This document shows positions 1 through 8,740 of a DNA stretch of 64,000 bases, piece by piece. The notes beneath the pieces were generated by a model that was given only the letters and a program-made list of their open reading frames with translations, had not been told where the DNA came from and searched no databases. Both the position numbers and the translations under genes were made by a program. How positions within the stretch are numbered: the first letter of the stretch is position 1; every line of letters starts with the position of its first letter. The DNA comes from Prorocentrum cordatum (lineage: Eukaryota > Sar > Dinophyceae > Prorocentrales > Prorocentraceae), in NCBI GenBank assembly GCA_963575745.1, contig CAUYUJ010015499.1:40001-104000 (forward strand), in the 5' to 3' direction.

Positions 1-104
1 GATGGTAAATGGAGGTCACTACGGTGTCCCCAGTCCTTCTCACACGGCAATGGGGGGGGGGGTCGGCGTGTATGCTTCACTCGCGTCGAAATGGTCTGCA
101 AGAG

Positions 105-420
105 GGACCGCTGACACGAGTCCTTATTGGACTCGTGTAGGCAGGGCCGTTTCGCCAGACCGCTGGCATGAGTCTTCCATAGACCCGTGTAGGCAGGGCC
201 TGCTCGCAGGACCGCCGACAAGAGTCTTTCATAGACTTCTGTAGGCAGGGCCTGATCATGGGACCGCTGACGCGAGTCCTTCATGGATTTGCGTAGGCAG
301 GGCCTGCACATGGGACCGCTGACACAAATGCAGCCCGCATTCGTGTAGGCAGGGCCTGACAGGGGGACCGCTGACGCGAGTCTGCGCTGGACTCGCGTAG
401 GCAGGGCCATGGCGCGAGAA
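105..420. repeat. 52-bp tandem repeat, about six copies
   Basis: The core GGACCGCTGAC recurs at 105, 157 (one mismatch), 209 (one mismatch), 261, 313 and 365, exactly 52 bp apart. Each unit also carries GTAGGCAGGGCC and a short ACGAGTC-type segment. 52 is not a multiple of 3, and the overlapping short reading frames on both strands are a by-product. The first 104 bases hold a G run and no gene. Confidence 0.85.
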
Positions 421-1015
421 GTGTATACGAGTTCATTCTCTGTTCTTGCAGAGCATGGCATGCGCTGGGATATGCGGGCACGGGTGGGCCTTCGTGCACT
501 GCTGTACTCTCACCATCCATGCTGTCTTCCTTCTCAAGGTCTTCTTTGGCCGTCCAGTGTCCGTCCTCGGGTGTCAGGGCCTAGCGGCGTCGTCGTCGCC
601 TTCGTGGATAGGACGTTTGTTTGTCTGCGAGTGCAGGCCGTTGAGGTTCGTTTGGGGCTCAGTGTCTGGTTACTCAACGTGTTGCGGATGCATTACTACA
701 GCGGAGGTGCTGGTGTTTTGTTCAATGGCGCTTGTGTTTCTGAGGGTGTGTCTCTAAGGTCATCTCAGGGGTACAAGGGGGGAACGTGATGTTTCTGAGT
801 GTTCCTTGGCATCTCTTCGGGGTATTTTACTAGGATGCTGGGGGTTCCCGAGGGCGTAGCGCGGCGAAGTTTCCGTGGACGTTCGTTTGGAGCTTCTGCT
901 GAAGTCCCCCAAGGGATGTCCGCGCAGGCCATCTTGGAGCCCATGGCTGAAAAAAGAAGGCGGCGGCAAGTCCCGTCCCCTCTCGGAGGCTCAAGAAGCG
1001 CCTCTTAGGCCTCGC
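421..1015. other. no recognisable gene
   Basis: Short overlapping open frames exist on both strands but none has a recognisable domain or coherent composition. The stretch separates the 52-bp array from the CTCTTGGGG-type repeats. Confidence 0.5.
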
Positions 1016-1910
1016 TTGGGCCGCTCTTGGAGCGCTCTTGGGCGCTCTTGGGGCCGTCTTGGGGACCTCTTGGGCCTCTCTTGGGGCTATATTGGGTAAC
1101 CCTCGGGTCACTTGAGGCCTCGAGAGCGCATCGGAAGCGAGAAGGCGAGCAGGCAACACATATTGGTTCTCGTTAGGTTTTGGGGTCTTTTTTGGCCTCT
1201 TGGGAAGGTCTTGGAGGGCTCCAAGGACATTTCAAAGCGTCTTGGGGTCGTCTTCAAGCTTCTTGGATGCACGTCGGAGGGTAACTTCAGCGATCTTGAG
1301 CTATCTTTGGCCACCTGGGAGGCCACCTTGGGCTCTCTGGGGTTCTCTTGGAGCCATATTGCGCCATCTTCGACGCTCTAACTACCCGAGCCCCCCCCGT
1401 CCAGACCCAGGGGAGGGGGTATGGGGGAGAGGTCAACCTCTCCCCCGAGCAGAGAAGGAGGAGGTTTGCGCAGAGAGAAGGCAAAGATCTCTAAAGCGTC
1501 TACGCCCAGAGGGCTGGCGGGATTTCCGTTCGAGTCCCTCTGGGACCTCTCTTGGGGCCGTCCTGGGGCTCTCTTGGGCGTTCGTGGGGGCTTCTTTGGC
1601 TGTCTTCTGGCCCTCCTCAACCGTTTTGGAGCTTTACTGGGGGCCTCCAGGGCCGTCTTGGATGTAGTGACAGCCTAAGACGCGAGTGTGTCAAACGTAT
1701 AAGGTTTTCATCGGGAATGGGACGGCTTTTGCTTCTTAGGGCTCTCTTGAGGCGCTTCCAGGAGGCCTTTTGGTGCGTCTTGGAGGCATCGAGTGCAGTC
1801 TGGAGGCCATCTTGGGCGTCTTGGAGCGATCGTTCGGGGACTCAGGCTCTTTGGGACTGTCTTCGGGGCCTCTTGGGAGGCCTCAGGGGCCGTCGTGCAG
1901 GTCCAAAGGG
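1016..1910. repeat. degenerate CTCTTGGGG-type repeats, plus orientation
   Basis: Irregular repetition of CTCTTGGGG / GGCCTCTTGGG words spaced about 9-15 bp, in blocks around 1020-1100, 1190-1370, 1540-1670 and 1735-1900. Minus-strand translation gives Pro/Lys/Arg-rich strings and plus-strand gives Leu/Gly/Trp-rich strings, which is what the repeat imposes. The same family recurs at 2.86-5.4 kb, 16.0-16.8 kb and 40.0-40.4 kb. Confidence 0.75.
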
Positions 1911-1943
1911 AGGATATGCACCTGTCAGAGCAGCACTGCCAGG

Positions 1944-2001
1944 CTGGCCGGACCTCGTCGTCGTCGTCGTCGTCGTTGTCGTCGATGCCGTCGTCGTCGA
2001 T

Positions 2002-2044
<43 letters not shown>

Positions 2045-2112
2045 GAATCGTCGTCGGAATCGTCGTCGTCGTCGTCGTCGTCGTGGTCGTCGTCGTCGTC
2101 GTCGTCGTCGGT
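1944..2112. repeat. (TCG)n microsatellite
   Basis: About 170 bp of nearly pure TCG with a few interruptions (GGAATCG, TGGTCG). It gives poly-Ser, poly-Val or poly-Arg in the three frames; none of these is taken as a gene. Confidence 0.95.
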
Positions 2113-2428
2113 TCGACGATCGAACTGCAGGGAGGTTTGTCGGGCCTGTGGAGGCCGTTTTCGGGCTTCGGGACTCTCCGAAATCGATCCGTGGTGAGAA
2201 AATGCGCCAGAGGGCCCCAGGAGGGGCTGGGGACCGATTATGAGCGGACGTCGTCGATCTTGAAAGGTGGAGGGGAGTTATGCTGGGGGTCCAACCTCGA
2301 GCCTCGACGGCCGAGGCTCGAGGTTCGACCACTGGAAGGCGTCCGGGGGTCTCTGGAGGTGCAAACATAACCGAAAACCAACAGAAGACTTCGGTTCCCG
2401 TATTCGCCCGCTTGATTGGGCGGCGCGG

Positions 2429-2740
2429 TCCGCCTGAGACATTCTTAGACTTTGCTTGGTTTGGGGCCTGGTTTGTGTTGGTTTAGGTTATGTTTTGCTT
2501 GAGACGTTGTCACAATGTGTTGGAGTGGCTCTGATTGGCCTGGTTCGTGCCCTGTTTCGCTTGACGCGTTCTCGCAAATTGCGTCGTTTGATTCTGGTTT
2601 GGTTTGGTCGGGGCACGGTCTCGCTAGAGACGCTCAGTGTCGCTTCGTACGTCTCCGCAACTTGCGTAGTTTAGCCGTGGTTTGGTTTAGTTTGAGCACG
2701 GCTTCGCCTCAGACGTCTTGGCAATTGTTGACGCTTCGCG
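2429..2740. repeat. degenerate 60-75 bp tandem repeat
   Basis: Variants of a GCTTGAGACGT...CGCAA segment followed by a TTTGGTTTGG-like stretch recur about every 60-75 bp (around 2498, 2558, 2629 and 2705). T/G-rich and diverged; no gene seen. Confidence 0.5.
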
Positions 2741-2850
2741 TAACCCCGCCAGCCCGTTTAGAATCCCTGCCCATGAGAGTTGACGGGAAGTGGCAAGCAA
2801 GGTTACATATAGTTAACCAACATGGGGCAAGGAAAGGAGGGTGGTCAGGG
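2728..2850 (+). repeat. dispersed repeat, copy 1
   Basis: This segment matches 16317-16440: both contain GACGCTTCGCGTAA or a close variant, CCCGCCAG, GAGAGTTGACGGGA, CATATAGT and GGGCAAGGA in the same order and spacing. In both places it is followed directly by the CTCTTGGGG-type repeat, so the two parts form one composite unit. Confidence 0.75.
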
Positions 2851-2857
2851 TGTTGGA

Positions 2858-3540
2858 GCGCTCTCTGAGCTCTTTTGGAGGGTCTTGGTGCCCTCTTGGG
2901 GCTCTTGGGGGGGGTATTGGTGCCCTCTTGAGGCCCTCGTGGGGCTCTCTTGGGGGCCTCTTGGGAGCCTCGGAGGGCCTCTTTGGGCAATCTTGGAGGC
3001 TATCGATCTAAAGAGAGGGGGTACCCTAGAATGGTTCCACGCGTTGCGGAAACATTCCCGCTGCGAAGCTTGCTGTTCTTGCGTTGAGTAGTTTTGGTGG
3101 TGCCGAGAGGGGATCGAGGGGGTGTCTCCGAGGTCATATCTGGGATCCACGGGAAAGTGGTGCTGTCTGGGCGGTCTCAGCTGCCTGCGGCAGGTCCCGC
3201 CACTGTGCTAGCGTAGTACGCTCGGTTGCGATTGTTCGAAAGGCTTTTGCGGCCTTTTGAGTGTTCTGTGGGAAATCGTGGAGGCACTTTTGCGGCTCTG
3301 GGGCTTGTATGCGGGGTTCCAGGACGCCTGTGTGGGTTCTCCAGGGGCTTCTGGGAGGCTTCTTTGGGTCTCTTCGGGGCTTTGTCGGGCAGAAAGATCG
3401 AATTGTCGGTTCGTCTTCCCGCTGTTGGGCCCTTCCTGAGGCTGTCTGGGGCCTCTCTTGGGCTGTCTTGGGTGCCTCGTAGGCTACTTGGAAGCCCTCT
3501 TGGGCCGTTTTGGGGTTTTCTTGGGGGCCTTTCGTGGCGT
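2858..3540. repeat. CTCTTGGGG-type repeats, plus orientation
   Basis: Two blocks of the degenerate family (2858-3005 and about 3240-3540), separated by about 230 bp. The spacer holds CAGCTGCCTGCGGCAGGTCC (from 3179), shared with about 4797. Confidence 0.65.
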
Positions 3541-3560
3541 GTGAACGGTCGCGCAGCTTG

Positions 3561-3644
3561 TGGCAATCTAAACGGTCGCGAGGTTCTGTGGCAATAAAAG
3601 CGATCGCGAGGCTCCGTGGCAATCTAAACGGTCGCGAGGGGCTT
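3561..3644. repeat. 28-bp tandem repeat, three copies
   Basis: Units beginning TGGCAATCTAAACGGTCGCG or TGGCAATAAAAGCGATCGCG start at 3561, 3589 and 3617. A partial unit precedes them. Not coding. Confidence 0.85.
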
Positions 3645-3699
3645 CGGAGGGGACTTCGAACCAACATTCTCCTGGAGTCGCTTTCGGACGGCTTCAAAA

Positions 3700-4010
3700 C
3701 TGTACAAAAGAGGTCCCAGAGGCTCCCCAGGGGACCTCAAACGCGGCCCGAGGGAGCCCCAAGAGGCTCCCAAGAGGCGCTCCGAGGCCGTGGAGGGCGC
3801 CCGAAGAGGCCTCTGGTGTGCCCAAGAGAGCCCCAAGATGGCCCCAAACAGCGCCAAGACAGCCCCAGAGAGACGCCACAGACCTTCCAGACGCGCCTGG
3901 ACAGTCCAAGACGGTCACAGAAGCCTCCAACAGGCTCCCAACACGTTCCCAACGGACGTCAACAAGGCCCCCAAAGGGCCCCAAAGAGCTCCCGACGGCT
4001 CTCGAGAGGT
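3700..4010 (-). repeat. CTCTTGGGG-type repeats, inverted block
   Basis: Here the same family lies in reverse (CCCCAAGAGG, CCCAAGAGAGCCCC), opposite to the blocks on either side. It ends near a short GCGGCAGACCA tandem at 4020-4055. Confidence 0.7.
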
Positions 4011-4261
4011 CGACAGACCAGCGCGGCAGACCAGCGCGGCAGACCAGCACGGCAGAGTTTGACGTCGAAGATGAGCGGGGAACCGGCACGATAAACCGAT
4101 AACGTGTGTTGTGGTGTGCTGTAGTACGTACTTGCCTGAGTAGTTTTGACTCAAGCAGACGATCTCTGACAGACGCGGTGGGCAAAGCGGCGCTTCCCGT
4201 GTTTGTCCGGTGAGGTTCCTAGAGCACTATCTCATTATCCTCCTTCTCCTGCCACCTTCCG

Positions 4262-4325
4262 CTATGCCAAACCACACCCGGCCAGCCATACCATACCATA
4301 CCACGTCTGCCACACCATACCATAG
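4262..4325. repeat. CCATA pentamer repeat
   Basis: Degenerate ACCATACCATACCATACC repeats with CACG/CTGCC interruptions. A second block of the same pentamer lies at about 4630-4785. Confidence 0.8.
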
Positions 4326-4600
4326 CTACCAAGGGAGGCCCGCCTGAGCGAGCTGAGTATCCCCATAACATACTGTTTAGCAGGTGTCGTGCCATCCCAC
4401 CTCTCCAGGGAGGGTTCGCCTGAGCGAGTAGGGTATTACAAGTTTCAAATCATTTATTTTGGTTTCGTGATCTCCCACTCCTCCAGGGAGGCCCCGTCTG
4501 AGCGAGCATAGTATCCCCATACCACCTTATGTATCAGGTTTCGTACATATCCCACGGCTCCAGGGAGGCCCCGCCTGAGCGATCAGGGTAGCCCAAACCG
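4326..4600 (+). repeat. 77-bp satellite family, array 1
   Basis: About three to four diverged copies of a unit containing TTCGTG...CTCC...CCAGGGAGGCCCCGCCTGAGCGAG. This is the first of five arrays of the family in the window. Confidence 0.8.
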
Positions 4601-4629
4601 TATACTAACTTTCTTGCGTGGGGAACTCC

Positions 4630-4785
4630 AGCAGCATACCAGACCAGTCTACCATATCACACCAACCATACCATTCGTACGGAAACATACCATACCACAC
4701 CATACGAATCCATACCATTCTGGACCACAGTACAATATCATGCCATTCCTTCCATACCATCCCCTTCTCGATCCTACGATACCGT
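4630..4785. repeat. CCATA pentamer repeat, second block
   Basis: Diverged ACCAT/CCATA repeats with occasional GTACGG. No coding signal. Confidence 0.7.
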
Positions 4786-4796
4786 TTATATCATCC

Positions 4797-5430
4797 AGCT
4801 GCCTGCGGCAAGTCCGCCACCGTGCCTGGGCCGTGAGTTATACGCCTCTTGGATGTTCGTTGGGATATCGTGGGAGGCTTCTCGGGGAATGTTGGAGTCA
4901 GTGTTGAGGCCACTCGAGAGCCTCTTGGGCGCCTCCTGGGGGCCTCTTGGGGCCCCCTGGGAGCATCTTGCGGGCCTCTTGGGAGTCTCTTGGGACTTCC
5001 TGGGGGCCTCTCGGGGCCCAAGGCTCGAAATGTCCGTTCGGGTCCCTCGTCTGGGCCCCTTGTTGGAGCCGTCTTGAGGGCCTCTTGGGCCGCATTGGAG
5101 GCCTCTTTGGCCGTCTTGGGGCGCTCTTGGGCCGTCTTCGGGCCCTCTTGGGGGCCTCTTGGGCTGTCTTGGGGCGATCTTCGAGGCATCTTGGGTCGTC
5201 TTCGAACGTCGGGACGCCGAAAAGGCGAGAATGCCCAAATCCTTCAACAGCTCATGAAAATCTATGATTTTCGGCTCCTGGGGACCTTCTGGCAGAGCTC
5301 TTGGAGGCCTCCTGGGGCGTCTTAGAGGCGTTTTGGCCCGGCTGGACGCCATCTTGGGCCTCTTGGAGGCATCCTGGGCTATCTTGGTGGCCTGGGTGGG
5401 CTTCCTGGGCCGTCATGGAAGCCCTGGAGA
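4797..5430. repeat. CTCTTGGGG-type repeats with short dispersed leader
   Basis: The first 30 bp match 3179-3206 (CAGCTGCCTGCGGCA, then GTCC or GTCCC, CGCCAC). From about 4860 the block is the degenerate CTCTTGGGG family in plus orientation. Minus-strand open frames of 130-190 codons here are Pro/Arg/Gln-rich repeat translations. Confidence 0.7.
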
Positions 5431-5605
5431 GCCCCAGGGTGTCGCCATGGCCGCCCAGAGACTCCCGGGAGTAGGGGCGGTGCAGTCAGCTATCCGTGTC
5501 CCGGAGGGTGGGCGGCCCCTGAGAAGACTACAGAAACCCTGCCAGACAGCCCTTGGCATGCTCCCACGCCTCAACGTACCAAGGCACGGTGGTGGATACC
5601 ATGCC
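5431..5605. other. no recognisable gene
   Basis: Transition from the CTCTTGGGG repeats to the 12-bp repeats. Short open frames only. Confidence 0.5.
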
Positions 5606-5945
5606 ACACGTATCGATCTTCCCATCGATCTCACAATCGACGTCACTATCGATCTCACTATCGGTCTCACTAATGATTTTACTTTCATCTCACTCGATCG
5701 ATCTCACTGTCGATATCACTATCGATCTCATAATCGATCTCACTATCGATCTCACTCTCGATCTCACTATCCCTCTCACTATCGATCTCAGTCGATTTGC
5801 GAATAGATTTGCATTTCGATTTGCATGGCGATTTGCATTTCAATTTGCATTTCGATTTGCATCTTTGATTAGCATTTCCGATTTGCATTTCGATTTGCAT
5901 TTTCGATTCGCATTTCGATTTGCTTGTCGATTTGCATTTCGATTT
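5606..5945. repeat. two adjoining 12-bp tandem repeats
   Basis: From 5606 to about 5790 the unit is ATCGATCTCACT with substitutions. From about 5795 to 5945 it changes to TTCGATTTGCAT. Both are 12-mers sharing a TCGAT core, which suggests one array drifting into another. Being 12 bp, it reads as in-frame tetrapeptides, but no Met-led gene with any other content was found. Confidence 0.85.
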
Positions 5946-6815
5946 GCTCTGGGAGACCCTGCCGGAGCGAGCAGGGTACCTCCATACCATACTATGTATC
6001 AGGTTCCGTGCACCTCCCACCCTCCAGGGAAGCCCCGCCTGAGCGAGGATGGGCGTCCATATCTTACTATTTATCAGGTTTCGTGGCCCTCCCACCCCTC
6101 CAAGGAAGTCCCGTGTCCGAATACGGTGTGATTTGTCAGGTTCCATGTTTTTCCTACTCTTCCAGGGAGTCCCCTTCTGAGCGAGCAGGGGTACCTCCAG
6201 TACCGTACTTTTCATCAGGTCGCTTGCCGCTCCCACATCTCCAGGGAGGCCCCGCCGGAGCGAGCAGGGTAACCCCGTACCGTACTATTCATTAGATGTT
6301 TTGCCTTTCCCACCCCTTCAGGGATGGCCCGCCTGAGCGAGAATGGTTTCCGAATCATATAATGTTCATCAGGTGTCGTGCCCCTCCCACCTCTCAAGGG
6401 AGGCTCCGTCTGAGCGAGCAGGGATTCCCCATACCATACTGTTCATCAGGTGTCATGCCTTTCCCATCCTTCCAGGGAGCCCCCGCCGGATCGAGCAGGG
6501 TACCCCATTACCGCACTATTCATCACGTGTCATGCCCCTCCCATTTCTCCAGGGAGGCCCGGCCTGAGCGAGCAGGGTATCCCCATACGATACTGGCTAT
6601 CAGGTTGCGTGCCCCTCCCACTTCTCCAGGGAGGCGCCGCTTGAGCGAGCAGGGCATCCACCTACCATGGTGTTCATCATGCTGTGTCCCTCCCACGCCC
6701 TGAGGGAGGCCCCGCCGGATCGACCAGGGTATCCGAATACCATACTACTATGTATTAGGTTTCGTGCTCTTCCCATCCTCCAGGGAGGCCCCGCCTGAGC
6801 GAGCAGGGTCGGCCC
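5946..6815 (+). repeat. 77-bp satellite family, array 2
   Basis: About eleven copies. Successive CATCAGGT words at 6367 and 6444 are exactly 77 bp apart. The unit includes TGCCCCTCCCAC, CCAGGGAGGCCCCGCC, TGAGCGAGCAGGGTA and CCATACTGTTCAT. All three plus frames are largely open because the unit lacks stops and 77 is not divisible by 3. Confidence 0.9.
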
Positions 6816-6831
6816 ATGCTATCACATTTCT

Positions 6832-6878
6832 CACGTCGTCGTCGTCGTCGTCGTCGTCGTCTTCGGCGTCGTCGCACC
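6832..6878. repeat. (GTC)n microsatellite
   Basis: Roughly fifteen GTC triplets with TTCGGC interruptions, directly after the 77-bp array. Confidence 0.9.
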
Positions 6879-7087
6879 CCTGGACCTCGTAACCGCGGAA
6901 GTCATGTCCACTCACCGTGTGGTTGAGATGACTTCAGTTCTCCTGTTTTATACATGGAGTTTGCTTTCTCCGGGTTGGGAGCAGTTGGTTTCAGCACGCT
7001 TCGGCTTCACAGACGTTGTGGCCCAAAGCTTTTGAGTCGTACGACGCCACTCCATTCAACAGACAGCATCAACCACATCGTGCACTC

Positions 7088-7753
7088 ATGTCTTCCGCCA
7101 CTGAGCTTCTTTCCCTGGTGAACAATGCCCGTCAATCTGCGGAGGGAGACCAACCCGAACTAGTCTAGAATATCCAGGGGTACCTCAAGGGCATCGACCA
7201 AACGCATTTGGAAGCGGCGCGGGTTTCCACGCAGAGCGTTGACGAGAAAAACCTGGAACGGTTGGCTGAGCACCTCCTGGCGTTGGAAACGTTGAGCGCC
7301 GCGGAGAACTTGAAGAACAGCACGGCGTCTGGCTCGCAGGCCCGTAGCGGCGAGCCTCCACTGGTAATCCCTGACCCAGTGATCAGCGAGGGCGGGATAA
7401 TGATCACCCTCGCGGCTCACATGCCACCGATGGACCGCAAGAGCGTCCGGCCGTGGGTTGAATCGCAGGTTCCCGAGCAGTTGGTCGGTCATTTACAGAA
7501 GACTGTGGCGCTGCCGGGCGGCCGGAAGGTGCGGCAGGACTTCGTCAACATCACTGAATCGGGACTGGAGGTTTTGAAGTCAGCTTTCGCAAAGAGCGGG
7601 ACGGTGGCGCCGATCCGCGCCGATGAGTTTGCGAAGCGCAAGGCGTGCGAGAGTGAGACTGCCGCAAGCAAGCGCTCGCGTGCGTCTGCTGTCGGAAACC
7701 TGAACCGCACCCTTGATGTAGTAGAGACTGTCTCCAATTCTGGGGACCCCTAA
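7088..7753 (+). pseudogene. unrecognised ORF with one internal stop
   Basis: From ATG 7088 the frame reads 26 codons, meets a TAG at 7166-7168, and continues open in the same frame to the stop at 7751-7753 (about 221 codons in all). The composition looks like protein: amphipathic Leu/Glu/Ala-rich N-terminal half, Pro/Val-rich centre, basic C-terminal patch (AFAKRK, ASKRSRAS) that could be a nuclear signal. I do not recognise a family. If the TAG is real the protein could begin at the in-frame ATG at 7208 with the first third lost. It lies on the same strand as the larger ORF 1 kb downstream, so the two may belong to one element; that is inference. It could equally be a truncated host exon. 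Confidence 0.45.
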
Positions 7754-7902
7754 TTCATGCGCTTGGCAATGTCAGCTGTTGTTACATCGCAGCGCGTGGC
7801 GTCTCACGGCTTGCGCGAGGTGGCCGACGACCCTCTCGCTCGGAGCAGGGGCGCTGACGACATGTGATGCGTGGGCCTCCCATTGCGTCCTGTTGTGCAT
7901 TA

Positions 7903-7904
<2 letters not shown>

Positions 7905-7957
<53 letters not shown>
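7905..7957. repeat. (GT)n microsatellite
   Basis: About 26 uninterrupted GT dinucleotides, followed at once by GTGAGGCGAATATGCTTCCA, a motif that recurs downstream. Confidence 0.98.
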
Positions 7958-7959
<2 letters not shown>

Positions 7960-7960
<1 letters not shown>

Positions 7961-8740
7961 CGAATATGCTTCCACTTTGTCGCCAAGGTTATCGTAGCCA
8001 CGTTTGCATCGCCTGGGAGCCAAAAAGGAATTTCAGTGGCGACGGGGGGGGATATATGGGGGGCGTCGCCAGGCAGTGAAACATCAGAGCTGGTGATGTT
8101 CTTCTGCGTTGCTTCCCCCCCCCCCCGTTTGGTTCCATTGCGTCGGCTTCGTGTCGCGCATGTGGCTGGCCCGCCGCGTAGGGTAGATCGCGTCGTGCAG
8201 ACGCATTCGGTGCTCCGCTAGCCCGCGCGGGCAGTTGGGAAGCCACTGTACCTCCACTTGATGCCGAATTTGCGTATCACGTCCCTCGCATTTGTGAGGC
8301 AAGTGTGCTTCCACATGCGCGTGAGCGACGTATGGCAGGCAGCGTCGGGCACTCACGCAGCGGCGAGTGCGCGCGTCCGTCACATCACATCAGGGTGCTC
8401 TTCCAATATGGTCTTCGGATCTTGCTGAACACGGGGGGTCCATAATACCCGCGGCCCTTCATGAGCCTCACGAGACGCCTAGTGGTGTGATTGTGAGCGG
8501 TTGTCGGACGTTGTCTGCGATCTCTGGGCGGTTCCGTTGTCTATTGAGGTTTTGTCGGGGCCCTTTCGGGCCATTTTGGGGTCATGTTTGGGTCCGGGAT
8601 GCCCCGCTGTGGCCTTCTCCTTCTCCTCATCCTACGCCTTGATCCTACGCGTCGCCATCGCCCAGCCGTTTTTTGCTAGAGTATCGCGTCGAGGAGTCTT
8701 GCCTGGACCAGTGCTCTTGGTTAGTCTCGTTGCATTGGCC
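7960..8740. other. intergenic stretch, no recognisable gene
   Basis: Contains G and C homopolymers (around 8046 and 8117) and two of the GTGAGGCRA...GCTTCCA motifs (7955 and 8294). Short open frames on both strands are not convincing. It may hold the upstream region of the 8741 ORF, but no promoter motif or spliced-leader relic was recognised. Confidence 0.4.

Noticed and set aside
1500-5352. Many overlapping ORFs of 100-270 codons rich in Leu/Gly/Trp or Pro/Lys/Gln
   Set aside because: They follow the CTCTTGGGG-type repeats on whichever strand those lie, and switch strand where the repeat does.
4326-6815. CRISPR array
   Set aside because: Units are contiguous 77-bp tandem repeats without unique spacers, and the genome context is eukaryotic.
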